NCBI RefSeq assembly: GCF_000004195.4
Contig: NC_030680.2
Coordinates: 138,755,545 to 138,819,544, forward strand
Origin: Xenopus tropicalis
Taxonomy: Eukaryota; Chordata; Amphibia; Anura; Pipidae
Direction of reading: 5' to 3'
DNA: 64,000 nucleotides
Shown: piece after piece, positions 24,246 through 34,973 of the stretch
Position numbering within the stretch: position 1 is the stretch's first letter
Layout: each line of letters opens with the position of its first letter
The notes under the pieces: model-generated
The model's input: the letters and a program-made list of their open reading frames with translations, nothing else
What the model was told of the DNA's origin: nothing
Database searches by the model: none
Made by a program: the position numbers and the translations under genes

Positions 24246-25029
24246 CAACGAGACTCCATTCTAAAGCAAATCAGATTTTAAATAAATATTTCCTTTTTCT
24301 CTGTAATAATAAAACAGTACCTGTACTTGATCCCAACTAAGATATAATTACCCCTTATTGGGGGCAGAACAGCCCTATTGGGTTTATTTAATGGTTAAAT
24401 GATTCCCTTTTCTCTGTAATAATAAAACAGTACCTGTACTTGATCCCAACTAAGATATAATTACCCCTTATTGGGGGCAGAACAGCCCTATTGGGTTTAT
24501 TTAATGGTTAAATGATTCCCTTTTCTCTGTAATAATAAAACAGTACCTGTAGTTGATCCCAACTAAGATATAATTACCCCTTATTGGGGGCAGAACAGCC
24601 CTATTGGGTTTATTTAATGGTTAAATGATTCCCTTTTCTCTGTAATAATAAAACAGTACCTGTACTTGATCCCAACTAAGATATAATTACCCCTTATTGG
24701 GGCAGAACAGTCCTATTGGGTTTATTTAATGGTTAAATGATTCCCTTTTCTCTGTAATAATAAAACAGTACCTGTACTTGATCCCAACTAAGATATAATT
24801 ACCCCTTATTGGGGGCAGAACAGCCCTATTGGGTTTATTTCATGGTTAAATGATTCCCTTTTCTCTGTAATAATAAAACAGTACCTGTACTTGATCCCAA
24901 CTAAGATATAATTACCCCTTATTGGGGGCAGAACAGCCCTATTGGGTTTAAATTATATTTAAATTACTTTGAAATTCCTTATGTGGAAAAACCCCGCCCA
25001 AGCATTCTGGATAACGGGTCCCATTCCTG
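24246..25029 (-). mobile_element. CAGGTATGGG-family MITE, left end lost, about 6 units
   Basis: The right end gataacgggtcccattcctg is followed by TA. The left end begins inside the element (gagactccattctaaag). The array at about 24290-24950 is the reverse complement of the plus-orientation unit. It carries one tgtagttgatccc and one tttcatggtt variant. Confidence 0.85.
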
Positions 25030-25031
25030 TA

Positions 25032-25600
25032 TCTAATATAAAATAATTCTGTGAAAGTCATGGAGTGACAATTTGTCAGCTCTTCCCGTCCCACGCGGGC
25101 GGCCATTCAGTGGCGCAGACAGGGAGAATGTGACCTTTTAGCCTGATTCAAATGGTCGGATCATTGTCTTGCACTGTCACTCAGCGGCTGCTGAGACTCT
25201 TCCGCGGTTTGTTAGCCTCCCAGACGCTGCTAAATATTTATATTCTGCCTCCAACAGGAACTCGCACTCTTGCTGAGCCAAATACATTCTGAACTTATTC
25301 AGCCCCTTCCCCCATTGGCTCAGTGTATAAAGGTGCCATTAATAATCATTTAATGCATTCCTTATCAGCATGGGCAAATAGGCACGCAGTAAGGCAGGGA
25401 TGCTTCCAACGAGCCATATTATGCCCATGTGAATAAATACAGTCACGCACTGCTTTAAATACTTTTAGTCAGAATATATTTTTTTACATAACTCTGAATT
25501 TCATTTTATATTCCTAATAATGCCTCCTATTTGCCATTATATGCTAGTTAGGGTCGGGCTGCCTCTGTTAGAATTTAGGGTTAGGGTAAAACCCAGGGAG
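25032..25600. other. no gene seen
   Basis: No exon was found. The part 25070-25330 has no recognised repeat and could be single-copy intron DNA. Confidence 0.4.
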
Positions 25601-25603
25601 ATG

Positions 25604-26215
25604 TAGGTAGGTACCTAATATATAGGGGCAGAGACAGGGGAAAGTGTTGGAAGGGCTACTGCCTGCCCTGCTCTCATTTCCCGACAGAAATAGGGGTTGG
25701 TAGCACTAGGTAGGTACCTAATATATAGGGGCAGAGACAGGGGAAAGTGTTGGAAGGGTTACTGCCTGCCCTGCTCTCATTCCCCTACAGAAATAGGGGT
25801 TGGTAGCACTAGGTAGGTACCTAATATATAGGGGCAGAGACAGGGGAAAGTGTTGGAAGGGTTACTGCCTGCTCTGCTCTCATTTCCCTACAGAAATAGG
25901 GGTTGGTAGCACTAGTTAGGTACCTAATATATAGGGGCAGAGACAGGGGAAAGTGTTGGAAGGGTTACTGCCTGCCCTGCTCTCATTTCCCTACAGAAAT
26001 AGGGGTTGGTAGCACTAGGTAGGTACCTAATATATAGGGGCAGAGACAGGGGAAAGTGTTGGAAGGGTTACTGCCTGCCCTGCTCTCATTTCCCTACAGA
26101 AATAGGGGTTGGTAGCACTAGGTAGGTACCTAATATATAGGGACAGGGGAAAGTGTTGGAAGGGTTACTGCCTGCTCTTTATTTGTTTTACCCCTATCAT
26201 AACAGGGGCTGGTAG
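25604..26215 (+). repeat. 103-bp tandem array, 6 units, with repeated splice-like signals
   Basis: The gtacctaatatataggggca mark recurs at 25611, 25714, 25817, 25920, 26023 and 26126, exactly 103 bp apart. The last unit is degenerate. Each complete unit has a pyrimidine-rich run ending tctcatttccctacag, then 22 bases, then ctag/gtaggt. In the third unit the gt of the donor is tt. Confidence 0.97.
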
Positions 26216-27166
26216 CACTATATTGGGGATGCAAGGGGCATTCATTCATTAGGGGCAATGTGCAAAGTACAGTTTTTAGCTTTAAATTGACATTTTTTTC
26301 CCATGATGCAGCATTATGGGTAGCAAACAGGGCGCACTGCTCTGGTGTTTTTTGCACTTAGTAAATGAATGCAGGTTTCTGGGGCTTTCTGTAATACTTT
26401 CCTGTAATACTTATAGTTTCCACCCAATGAGAACAGTTTACTGCATAAGTTATGGTTTCCTTCGTTAGAGAATAAATGTGTTATTATATTTATTTTTCTG
26501 CATTTCCCATAACCTCATTGGCACCCGTGGGTCTCTCTCCAGCACTGTAAGCAAGAAGTCCAGTTCCCAGCAGAACCGGTGCGGCTGTTGCCATAGTGAC
26601 AAACATCTGCTAATGGTTCTCCTTGCGAATGTCCCACTTATGCCTGGCTATACAGAAAGATACAAAGCCATCTTATATAAAGTATGAAGCCAAGGCAAGG
26701 GAACAGGACCAAAATAAGCAGTGCCACCTTTTCTATAATAAAGAACAGATTAGCATTGGGCACATTTAACAATGTTCTTACTATTAATATTTAATATTTA
26801 ATTTTATTAAAAAAAAAAAGTTTTCTTTCTTGAGGGAGGTGAGCTTGCCTAGGTATCAGTAGGTATATAATAGCAGCAGCTTGCTCTCTCTTATTCACAT
26901 TCACCTCTCATAGATTCCCTCGGGTCACATTCTGACCTTAATAAGTCCATGGAATCCAACGTTGCCACCTACCAGCCTGGCCAGTAAATATTATGTTTGA
27001 TGATAATGTATTTAATAGGACACAAAATAAAAACTATAGGAAGGCCGTGACACTATACTTCCCCTTGAAGATTAATCTCTAATATCTGTGAAACACATTT
27101 TTAAAATGGCCTGCTTATGCTCTGTTACCTGCAGATGCAGCCTGACTACTCACCATTCCCTGCAAC
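26216..27166. other. no gene seen
   Basis: There is a poly-A run at 26810-26819. The short frames show no domain. Confidence 0.4.
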
Positions 27167-27529
27167 CAGGGCTGGAACTAGGGGTGGGCAGAAGAGGCAA
27201 CTGCCTAGGGTGCAATGGTGGGGGGGCGCCAGGCAGGTGCCTCTTCTTTCACTTACCCCTAGTTCTGTGCCCTTTCCCCCCAACACATCACCCCCCTCCA
27301 GTGGCCCAGTAACCCCCGTGTGCGTTCATTAGTGCGGGCCCATTGTGCACCCACGGAGGGGGGGGTGGGGGCAATCCAGCTGGGATGCCTAGGGCTCCTT
27401 AGGTTGGCCAAGAAGTCATGGGGGTAGTGGGGGGACAAGCGGACACTAGAGGGGTATAAGGGTTCGGCTAGGGTAGGCAATAGAGGAACATGTCTAGCGC
27501 CCCCCCACTGTTGCACCATTCTGGCCCTG
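27167..27529. mobile_element. foldback repeat with CAGGGCTGGAAC ends
   Basis: The left end is cagggctggaactaggggtg; the reverse complement of the right end is cagggccagaatggtgcaac. The left part resembles the right arm of the hAT element at 30702-30984. No clear target duplication was found. Confidence 0.6.
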
Positions 27530-27685
27530 GTTATTCTGGGGGCAGTACAGAGTATACTCCTTCTCTCTCCAACTATGATGACCTCAAAGAGGTGCCTACA
27601 GTGCATGCCTGATTGATTTTAATTGGAGCAGAGGCAGTGAGCATGCCCAGTAGGCACCTTTTTAAAAGGTTTACTTGTTCTTTAA
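27530..27685. mobile_element. T2-like MITE fragment, rearranged
   Basis: It contains gttattctgggggcagtaca, the facing blocks gaggtgcctac and gtaggcacct, and the end aaaggtttacttgttctttaa. All are known from 901-1719, but internal parts are missing. Confidence 0.65.
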
Positions 27686-28352
27686 TATCACTGAAACCTT
27701 ATTGCCATACAATGCACACTATACTGTAGTTACTTCTTTCCCTGCTGCGGTGTGGACCTATACCATTTAGAGCCATAGCACCCAAAAACAATGCAACTGA
27801 ATAGAAACAGAATACAAGTTAAAGGCAATAAAAAACAAAGAGAGCAAATTAACAGCATACGGTGGGCAAACATCATTGGATTAGGCAGACTACAAGTTCT
27901 CTGTAGTGTTCTGTGAGCCATGGGTCATTTACTCAGGCAGCAAGGAAAAGGTTCATTCAAAAAGGTTCATTTGGGGGTGTGACAGCTCTAGACATTGCAA
28001 AAAGTGGGGTCCCACAGAGCAGCAGCTCTAGGTAGGAATAGTGGGGAGGGCGTAGAAGTAACAAAAAACAAGATGGCTGTTCAAATGTTGTTGCACTTCT
28101 ACACCAAGCACCCAGTAAAAGAGCTGTGGGTGCTTAATTAAGTGCAATAACATCGGAAGGGCCACCTGGCTCTACTATTTCCACTATCCCTCCACTCTTC
28201 CTCAGTCTTTCTACTCACAGTACTGTTAGATGAAGACCAGTAACAAACAAAGGTTCATAGGCTGGTTACTCTTACTTTATATAGTTAATGTGGCCCTATG
28301 AATAGTATTTTGCCCTGGGTCCCTGGTATATAGGCAGGTTTGTTATACTCAC
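27686..28352 (-). other. copine intron downstream of the third exon, no further exon seen
   Basis: The donor gtgagt lies at 28347-28352 on the minus strand. I looked for the next C2A exon (Tyr-Asn/Asp-Val-Asp-Ser) to the left and did not find it. Confidence 0.5.
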
Positions 28353-28456
28353 ACGTCAAAACGTAGGTTCTGTTTCTCTTCGAAGAAATAATCCAGAACA
28401 AACTTGCGTACAAAGTCAGGGTTCAGGGTATTGTCAATAACTTCCGTCCGGCCAAA
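28353..28456 (-). CDS. cpne9: copine exon, C2A domain (third recognised exon)
   Basis: This 104-bp exon encodes 34 codons plus two bases of a 35th. It contains [15 protein letters not shown] and then [18 protein letters not shown], a hallmark stretch of the first C2 domain of copines, which are calcium-dependent phospholipid-binding proteins. On the minus strand the acceptor reads ttatttctctgtgcag just before TTTGGC, and the donor is GACGT/gtgagt. The exon starts in phase 0, fitting the GAG that ends the exon at 46143. It ends in phase 2, after GT of a Val codon. The sequence belongs to the CPNE5/8/9 group. Val-Leu in KFVLDY and Asp-Val at the end favour CPNE9 over CPNE5 and CPNE8 as I recall those proteins. 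Membership of the copine family is very secure; the paralogue assignment is moderate. No following exon was found to the left, so that intron probably exceeds 28 kb. Confidence 0.93.
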
Positions 28457-28756
28457 CTGCACAGAGAAATAAGTGTTATTAGCAACACAAAGGGATGTTC
28501 CTATAGATGTATTATGTATGTACAAAGCACTGTGTACATCAATGACACATACAGTAGCAGATAATACTTGGGCTAATGTAATACAAGGTACAAAGCTTTC
28601 TCCAGCACTAGAAGCCAATCAGGTGTTTGCAACCCAACCAACAAAAGTATTTTTTGGTCATCTCAGTGCATTGAGTCTGAGCTTTCACAAGGATCCAGCA
28701 CTACACAATAGAACTGCTTTCAGGTAAGCTATTGTTTCACCTACTCAGTATACTGT

Positions 28757-28990
28757 CAGGGTCGGACTGGGTCGCCTGTACCCGGCGGGCCCCAGCAGCC
28801 TAGACCAGACCCTGTTGCAGCTTCCCCTGGCCCCCAATGTCCTCCCCTAATGCGGTTCACATACGTGCATTCAGGGGAGGTACCTTGGGAGGTGCACACC
28901 CTGCACAGCCAGGGTCAATGGGACCTGCCAGAGAACCAAAGAAACTACCAGTCAAAGCCAGGCCCTAATGGGCAGGGCTGCCATTACTAA
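28757..28990. mobile_element. CAGGGTCGGACTGG-family MITE, partial
   Basis: The left end cagggtcggactgggtcgcc and a cggcgggccccagcagcc block match the family. The right end cannot be placed. Confidence 0.55.
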
Positions 28991-29127
28991 ATTAGCAGGG
29001 CCCTCCCTCAAAAGGGCACATTGGTCAACTTAGCCCCCTAAGTACTTGACACTGACAACAAGTGGAGACCCAGTGAAAAATAAAGCTGCTTGCATACGTA
29101 GTCATGTCCCTGATCTGTCTTTGACAG

Positions 29128-29322
29128 GGTCAGACTGGGCCTCCGGGACACCGGGACAAATCCCAGACCCGACTCTTGGCGGCGCTCCCCCTACTCGACC
29201 ACTCCTCCTCTGATGCGTTATATTTAAGCGCGCTCAGGGGAGAACACAGCCGGCGGGTCACCTGCAGGGCCCCTGGGGCGAGAGCCCCGTTGGGCCCTGC
29301 ACCCCCCAGTCTGACCCTGGCC
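29128..29322. mobile_element. CAGGGTCGGACTGG-family MITE
   Basis: The left end is cagggtcagactgggcctcc and the right end is ccccagtctgaccctg. Both ends are intact, but I see no 8-bp target duplication. Confidence 0.75.
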
Positions 29323-30149
29323 AGGCCCCAATTATGCTAAACCCCACCCACAATCAAAAAAAAACTCCCACACTCCCCACAAGCCCGACCACTGTAACCC
29401 CCAGAGAGCAGTTCACCTAATGGGCTCCAGTCTGGGACAATTCCCATCCATCCTTTAACTAATAAGACTTTATAATCCCTATCCCATTTGGCATTGTCTC
29501 CATCTATTCCGAGAATATGGGCCCCAAGGCCAAACCTAGGGGGAGGCAGCAGAGGCACATGCCTTGGGGGTAATTGGGGGGGGGGGCAATTTGGGGGAAG
29601 GAGTGAGAAGCAGGGCACAAACACGCAGGTCAGAAGGCCAATAAATAACCATTGGGCACCACTTCCCAAAACATGGCAGCATTTCAGGTCAGATGGGAAT
29701 TATTTTGAATAAAGCAAAAAAAAAAAATGCACTTTTTCCCCCAAAAGTCCAACATCTCCCAGATCCAGATCAGATACACAGTCGAAGCGGCAGCCATGTT
29801 GTTATTGCTTGCTGTTATTGCTCAGGCTGCAATTAATCATGAGTAAAGCCTCTAATTCAGAGCCTGCTTTTAATTGTACCCACTCGCCTCTAATCTGGAT
29901 GTGCGGAAGATTAAGAAGAGGCAGTTGAAGCGGCAGCAGCGCAGGTCAGTGAAGTCAGAGATCATTACTGTGTAAGCGCTGGGGGGACATATGGGCCCGA
30001 TCTGGTTTCATTGTCATAAAGACCCATTACATAAGAGGCGGCCACCTCTTTCCCTCATTCAGGGAAAGTAATTGCTGCTACTGCTTCTTTCCTTGTTTAT
30101 TAACCATCTTGCCTTCAGTTCTGCCTGCTTAATACTCCCCTAAAACATT
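29323..30149. other. no gene seen; repeat fragment 29515-29600
   Basis: Words such as aggcagcagaggcacatgcc and a long G run (29577-29589) recall the CAGGGCCGGAAC repeats at 27167 and 30702. Nothing codes here. Confidence 0.4.
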
Positions 30150-30285
30150 TAAAGGGGAAATTCACCTAGGAATGTGTACATTTTTTGTGTTATTTGAATA
30201 GTTTGATTTTTTGTTAGTCAGCTTCAAATTGTATCATAACATCTGGTTGCTAGGGATCAATAACCCCCCACTCCCACCCAATGCC
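30150..30285 (+). mobile_element. T2-like MITE fragment
   Basis: tttaaaggggaaattcacct and ctggttgctagggatcaat match the two halves of the T2 layout at 15531. The middle and right end are missing. Confidence 0.5.
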
Positions 30286-30315
30286 TTCTGGAAAGTAGAT
30301 TTGTTTTAGGGCTAT

Positions 30316-30573
30316 AGCAAACAAGGAGATTAGTCCTCCATGACAAATCTCCTCTATTGCGGGCTAATAATCTTCTCTAAATGCCTTTCCACCGGCAATA
30401 ATTTAAATCGCTGGCAGGAATACATTTGCGTTGCTTCGGGTTTCTAAACTCACCCTAAGTTGCCTCAAGAGGAAACTTCGGGCGACTTCAGAAAGTCTAA
30501 GTGATGCAAATGTTTTCCCATCGGCGATTTACATTATTGCCAGAGGGAAGGCATATGAAGGAGATTAGTGCTA
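30316..30573. repeat. long imperfect inverted repeat (foldback)
   Basis: The left arm has acaaggagattagt and aatgcctttccaccggcaat. The right arm has attgccagagggaaggcat and aaggagattagtgc. The inner arms pair over aatttaaatcgctgg / catcggcgatttacatt. It is about 258 bp long and likely forms a long hairpin. Confidence 0.7.
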
Positions 30574-30701
30574 GAGTGCTAAGGGGCACAAGGGCGCCCC
30601 CTAAATGCTCACTTATTGAGCACTTGCACCCTGGGGTAAGCCGTGCCCTGCTCAGCAAGAGGAACAGACCCCACCACCGCCACTCCGTAAATGCCCAATG
30701 C

Positions 30702-30984
30702 CAGGGGCGGGCCAAGCCGACCGGGCACCCTGGGCAACCCAGTCGGCCAACTCCGCCCACCTCCCCGCCTCCCCCCCCCAACAGTGCATGTGCGCCAAAG
30801 CACAGGAGGCGGTGCAGGGGGGGCGGGGCGATTAGATCGGTCATTGCCTCCGCCGCTAATGACAAGCGGCGGAGGCAATGACAAAGTAGCACTAGGGGTA
30901 GGCAGGAGAGGCTCCTGTCTGGCACCCCTCAATCGTTGCGCCCTAGGCAGCTGCCTCCTCTGCCTACCCCTAGTTCCGGCCCTG
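30702..30984. mobile_element. hAT-like MITE
   Basis: The left end is caggggcgggccaagccgac and the right end is tagttccggccctg. A perfect 8-bp duplication cccaatgc lies at 30694-30701 and 30985-30992. Inside is the inverted pair gcctccgccgctaatgacaa / gcggcggaggcaatgac (about 30846-30880). Confidence 0.92.
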
Positions 30985-30992
30985 CCCAATGC

Positions 30993-31797
30993 ACACTGTA
31001 TTGTGTAAAGTAAATGACCCCTAATATGTCCTTTGAACTGCATTGGACCAAACTATAATACTAGCAATGATTGGCTGCTGGGGGATTCCGGAGGGACACA
31101 GGTCTCTAATTATTAAATCATCTTTAACCTGTTCTTCAGCACTTTCATCAGGAGCCAATTAATCCACCAGTTGGGTGGGTTAGAACTGAACCCAGCACCC
31201 ACGTGCTACAGCCCATCAATGCTAACCACTGTACCATCACTCTGCTGTCTGATTTATAGTACGTAGCACTAAACGCCAGTTCCTATAAGCCCAAAGCAGC
31301 TTTAGAGTCCTTTATGGATGCAACCCCATCAATCACCATTGTTTGTCATGGAACTGCATTGTAAAACCTTAACTGGAGGAATCACAGCCCTCCTCGACAG
31401 CTCTGGGTCTTATTGGTTCTTATATGTCTTCCTGTGGTTCCTCCAACTGAGCTTTTTGCCCTTGCAGATATGCAAGTTATGCTTAACATATAGGCCAGGG
31501 TGCAAAAATCCCCATGCACCTCCATATTGTACGGAAAATTCCTCCTTAAATATAAAACAAGGCGTATAACTGATTCAGAACCGTTTTTTGGGTTGTAAAT
31601 TAGAAAAGAAATATAAAAAGGAATGTAAAACTAAATAAAAAAATATCTAAACATAAATAAAAAGAAATATAAAAAGAAAAATAAAGCAAACAATAAAGAA
31701 AATCTAATAGTATTAGGTGAAGGGCTTGTTGCTTACTTAGCTGTCAATTATCCAAAAGTTTGGAAAGAAAGAGGAAATTGTTCAAACAATATATATA
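30993..31797. other. no gene seen outside the dispersed repeat
   Basis: 31610-31720 is A-rich with repeated aaatataaaaag words. An (at)n run precedes 31800. No exon was found. Confidence 0.4.
31150..31250. repeat. dispersed repeat with gagccaattaa and ctaaccactg motifs
   Basis: It shares tcaggagccaattaa and gctaaccactgtaccat with similar stretches at 57886-58015 and 58918-59068. It resembles an old, widespread vertebrate repeat whose family name I cannot give with certainty. Confidence 0.5.
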
Positions 31798-31824
31798 TAT
31801 AGGTATAGGATCCATTATCTAGAA

Positions 31825-32778
31825 CAGTGCTGTCCAACTGGCGGCCCGCGGGCCGCATGCGGCCCGCGACCCCCCTCTGTGTGGCCCCCCACCTGTCTGG
31901 CTTCTTTGATGGATTACCTTTGAGTAAGCATTAAATGTGTGGCCCCCCTGCATGGTTCCACCTCAGATTCAGGCTGTAATCCCCCTGTATTGTTTAAATA
32001 TGTAATCCCCTGTGTTTTTCACACCTTTTAATACCTGCATTGTTCCCCCCTGCAGTGTTCCCACCTCAGGCTCAGACTGTAATCACCCCCATTGTTCATT
32101 TCTTCACACCTCAGACATAGGTACTGTAGGCAGAGTATGGCACATACAGCCAGCATAGGGCAGGTAGAGTATTGCACACACAGGCAGCATAGGTCAGGGA
32201 GGGTATGGCACACACAGGAAGGGTAGGGCAGGCAGAGTATGGCACACAGAGGCAGCATAGGGAAGGCAGAGTATGGCACACACAGGCAGGGTAGGACAGG
32301 CAGAGTATGGCACACACAGGCAGGGTAGGACAGGCAGAGTATGGCACACACAGACAGCATAGGACAGGCAGAGTGCTGCCTGTGTGTGCCATACTCTGCT
32401 TGCCCTATGCTGCTTGTGGGAGGTGAACTTGGCAGGGGTTTGTTGTGGGAGTTTGTTAGCAGTTGGTCCCTAAGGTGTGTAATTATGTACTGGGGGTTGC
32501 TCTGCTATCCACAGGGGAGGAGGAGGCATATGGAATTTAAGGGTATATCTTAATATGACATAATTCTTTCACATATGAATGATGGTTGATATCCCCACAG
32601 TAAGGACCAAGCATTTCGGATTTTGCTGTGCTACCACCATTGTGATAAAATAGGTGTGGTTTGAAGTGGGTGTGGTTTCAAAAAGGGGAGTGGTCAAAAT
32701 TGGCTTCCATTAGCGGCCCTCCACCATGTATGCTAGAGAAATTCCGGCCCTCGGCACCGTAGAAGTTGGACAGCACTG
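31825..32778. mobile_element. hAT-like element with perfect 15-bp inverted ends
   Basis: The left end cagtgctgtccaact and the right end agttggacagcactg are perfect inverted repeats. A perfect 8-bp duplication atctagaa lies at 31817-31824 and 32779-32786. It is 954 bp long, with no transposase frame, and contains a 34-bp minisatellite. Confidence 0.95.
32125..32412. repeat. minisatellite, 34 bp x about 7.5, ending in an inverted unit
   Basis: The unit is caggcagagtatggcacaca followed by caggcagggtagga. The last unit (about 32374-32412, tgtgtgtgccatactctgct) is in reverse orientation, so it can pair with its neighbour. Confidence 0.88.
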
Positions 32779-33170
32779 ATCTAGAATGCTCGGGACCAGG
32801 GGTAGTCTGGATAAAGGGTTTATCCATAATTTGAATCACCAAAACATTAATTAAACCCAATAGGACTGTTCTGCCCCCCAATAAGGGGTAATTATATCTT
32901 AGTTGGGATCAAGTACAGGTACTGTTTTATTATTACAGAGAAAAGGGAATCATTTAACCATTAAATAAACCCAATAGGGCTGTTCTGCCCCAATAAGGGG
33001 TAATTATATCTTAGTTGGGATCAAGTACAGGTACTGTTTTATTATTACAGAGAAAAAAGAAAACATTTATAAAACAAAAATAGGATTATTTGGTTAAAAT
33101 GGAGTCAGGGCTTCGCTAATATGGAGCTTTCTAGATAATGGGTTTCCAGATAATGGATCCCATACCTGTA

Positions 33171-33822
33171 TATATCAGATAATAGGGCTCAAGTGGGTGA
33201 CAGCACCCATACGTACAGCAGCACCCCACTATTGTCACAATGAACTGCACACAGACCATCTGGCAAAGGCATAAATAATAGAGACAGCTAGAATACCGTT
33301 TCGCCGATCGCACTGTATGTCACTGTCAGACATCAAAGTTGCATCCCCTGTTAAATATTAATTGCCCAAAGCCAATGTGACACGGGCAGAATAGGCTGAG
33401 CTCATGATTTATGATGGGATGCAAAAAGAAAAATGGAATATTCGATCTTTCTCCCCTTTACTGGTCAGTTAAAATGAAATATACTGCTGTACTGACTACA
33501 CTCTGGGGAAACCGAGCCTTTTAATATTTAGGGCTCACCTCAATGTCTGCAATAAACGTTGCAATTTGAGGGGATTCTCGTTTATTGGAAATCACCTGAC
33601 GCAGAAAACAAACCGTCTGTGCCTATTCCTATCTATACAGGTATGGGACCTGTTATCCAGAATGCTTCTGGATTACTATTAACCTTTGAACAACAGGAAT
33701 GGCAGGTGTTTAAAGGTTTCAAAAAGGCTGTTCACTGATTACATGTTTTTGGGGAGAGTTTACTTGTCTTTTAATGCTTGTCAGTTTAGTCTTTATTACC
33801 TACCTGCTACCTGATACATTTT
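33171..33822. other. no gene seen; fragments of two MITE families
   Basis: At 33638 the left end caggtatgggacctgttatc stands alone without body or right end. At about 33715-33776 there is a fragment with the right end agtttacttgtcttttaa. Confidence 0.5.
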
Positions 33823-34973
33823 CGACTATGAAGACCTAAAACTTTATCTCTGACTATGAAGACCTCAAACTTCTCTCTCTGACTATGAAGATCTCAAACT
33901 TCTCTCCCTGACTATGAAGACCTCAAACTTCTCTCTCTGACTATGAAGATCTCTAACTTCTCTCCCTGACTATGAAGACCTCAAACTTCTCTCCCTGACT
34001 ATGAAGATCTCAAACTTCTCTCCCTGACTATGAAGACCTCAAACTTCTCTCTCTGACTATGAAGATCTCAAACTTCTCTCCCTGACTATGAAGACCTCAA
34101 ACTTCTCTCTCTGACTATGAAGATCTCAAACTTCTCTCCCTGACTATGAAGACCTCAAACTTCTCTCTCTGACTATGAAGATCTCAAACTTCTCTCCCTG
34201 ACTATGAAGACCTCAAACTTCTCTCTCTGACTATGAAGATCTCAAACTTCTCTCCCTGACTATGAAGACCTCAAACTTCTCTCTCTGACAATGAAGACCT
34301 CAAACGTCTCTCCCTGACTATGAAGACTCAAACTTCTCTCTCTGACTATGAAGATCTCAAACTTCTCTCCCTGACTATGAAGACCTCAAACTTCTCTCTC
34401 TGACAATGAAGACCTCACACTTCTTTCCCTGACTATGAAGACTCAAACTTCTCTCTCTGACTATGAAGATCTCAAACTTCTCTCCCTGACTATGAAGACC
34501 TCAAACTTCTCTCCCTGACTATGAAGACCTAAAACTTCTCTCTCTCTGACTATAAAGACCTCAAACTTCTCTCTCTGACTATGAAGATCTCAAACTTCTC
34601 TCCCTGACTATGAAGATCTCAAACTTCTCTCTCTGACTATGAAGATCTCAAACTTCTCTCCCTGACTATGAAGACCTTAAACTTCTCTCCCTGACTATGA
34701 AGACTCAAACTTCTCTCTCTGACTATGAAGACTCAAACTTCTCTCTCTGACTATAAAGACCTCAAACTTCTCTCTCTGACTATGAAGACTCAAACTTCTC
34801 TCTCTGACTATGAAGACTCAAACTTCTCTCTCTGACTATAAAGACCTCAAACTTCTCTCTCTGACTATGAAGACCTCAAACTTCTCTCTCTGACTATGAA
34901 GACTCAAACTTCTCTCTCTGACTATGAAGACTCAAACTTCTCTCTGACTATGAAGACCTCAAACTTCTCTCTC
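33823..34973 (+). repeat. minisatellite, 29 bp, about 40 units, with 58-bp dimer order
   Basis: The unit is gactatgaagacctcaaact followed by tctctccct. Between about 33860 and 34260 two types alternate regularly (gatctcaaacttctctccct, gacctcaaacttctctctct), giving a 58-bp higher-order unit. From about 34690, 27-bp units lacking two bases (gactcaaac) dominate. The open frame starting at 34896 runs from this array into single-copy DNA and is not credible as a gene. Confidence 0.95.

Larger units (their letters stand above)
31800..33168 (+). mobile_element. CAGGTATGGG-family MITE, about 2 units, split by a hAT insertion
   Basis: The left end is taggtataggatccattatc and the right end is ggatcccatacctg, both next to TA. 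The hAT copy at 31825 interrupts it 25 bases from the left end. The array at about 32850-33055 has ccc marks at 32856 and 32970. Confidence 0.85.

Noticed and set aside
30497..31043. Overlapping frames of 105-144 codons on both strands
   Set aside because: They cover the GC-rich hAT element at 30702-30984; openness on both strands reflects base composition.
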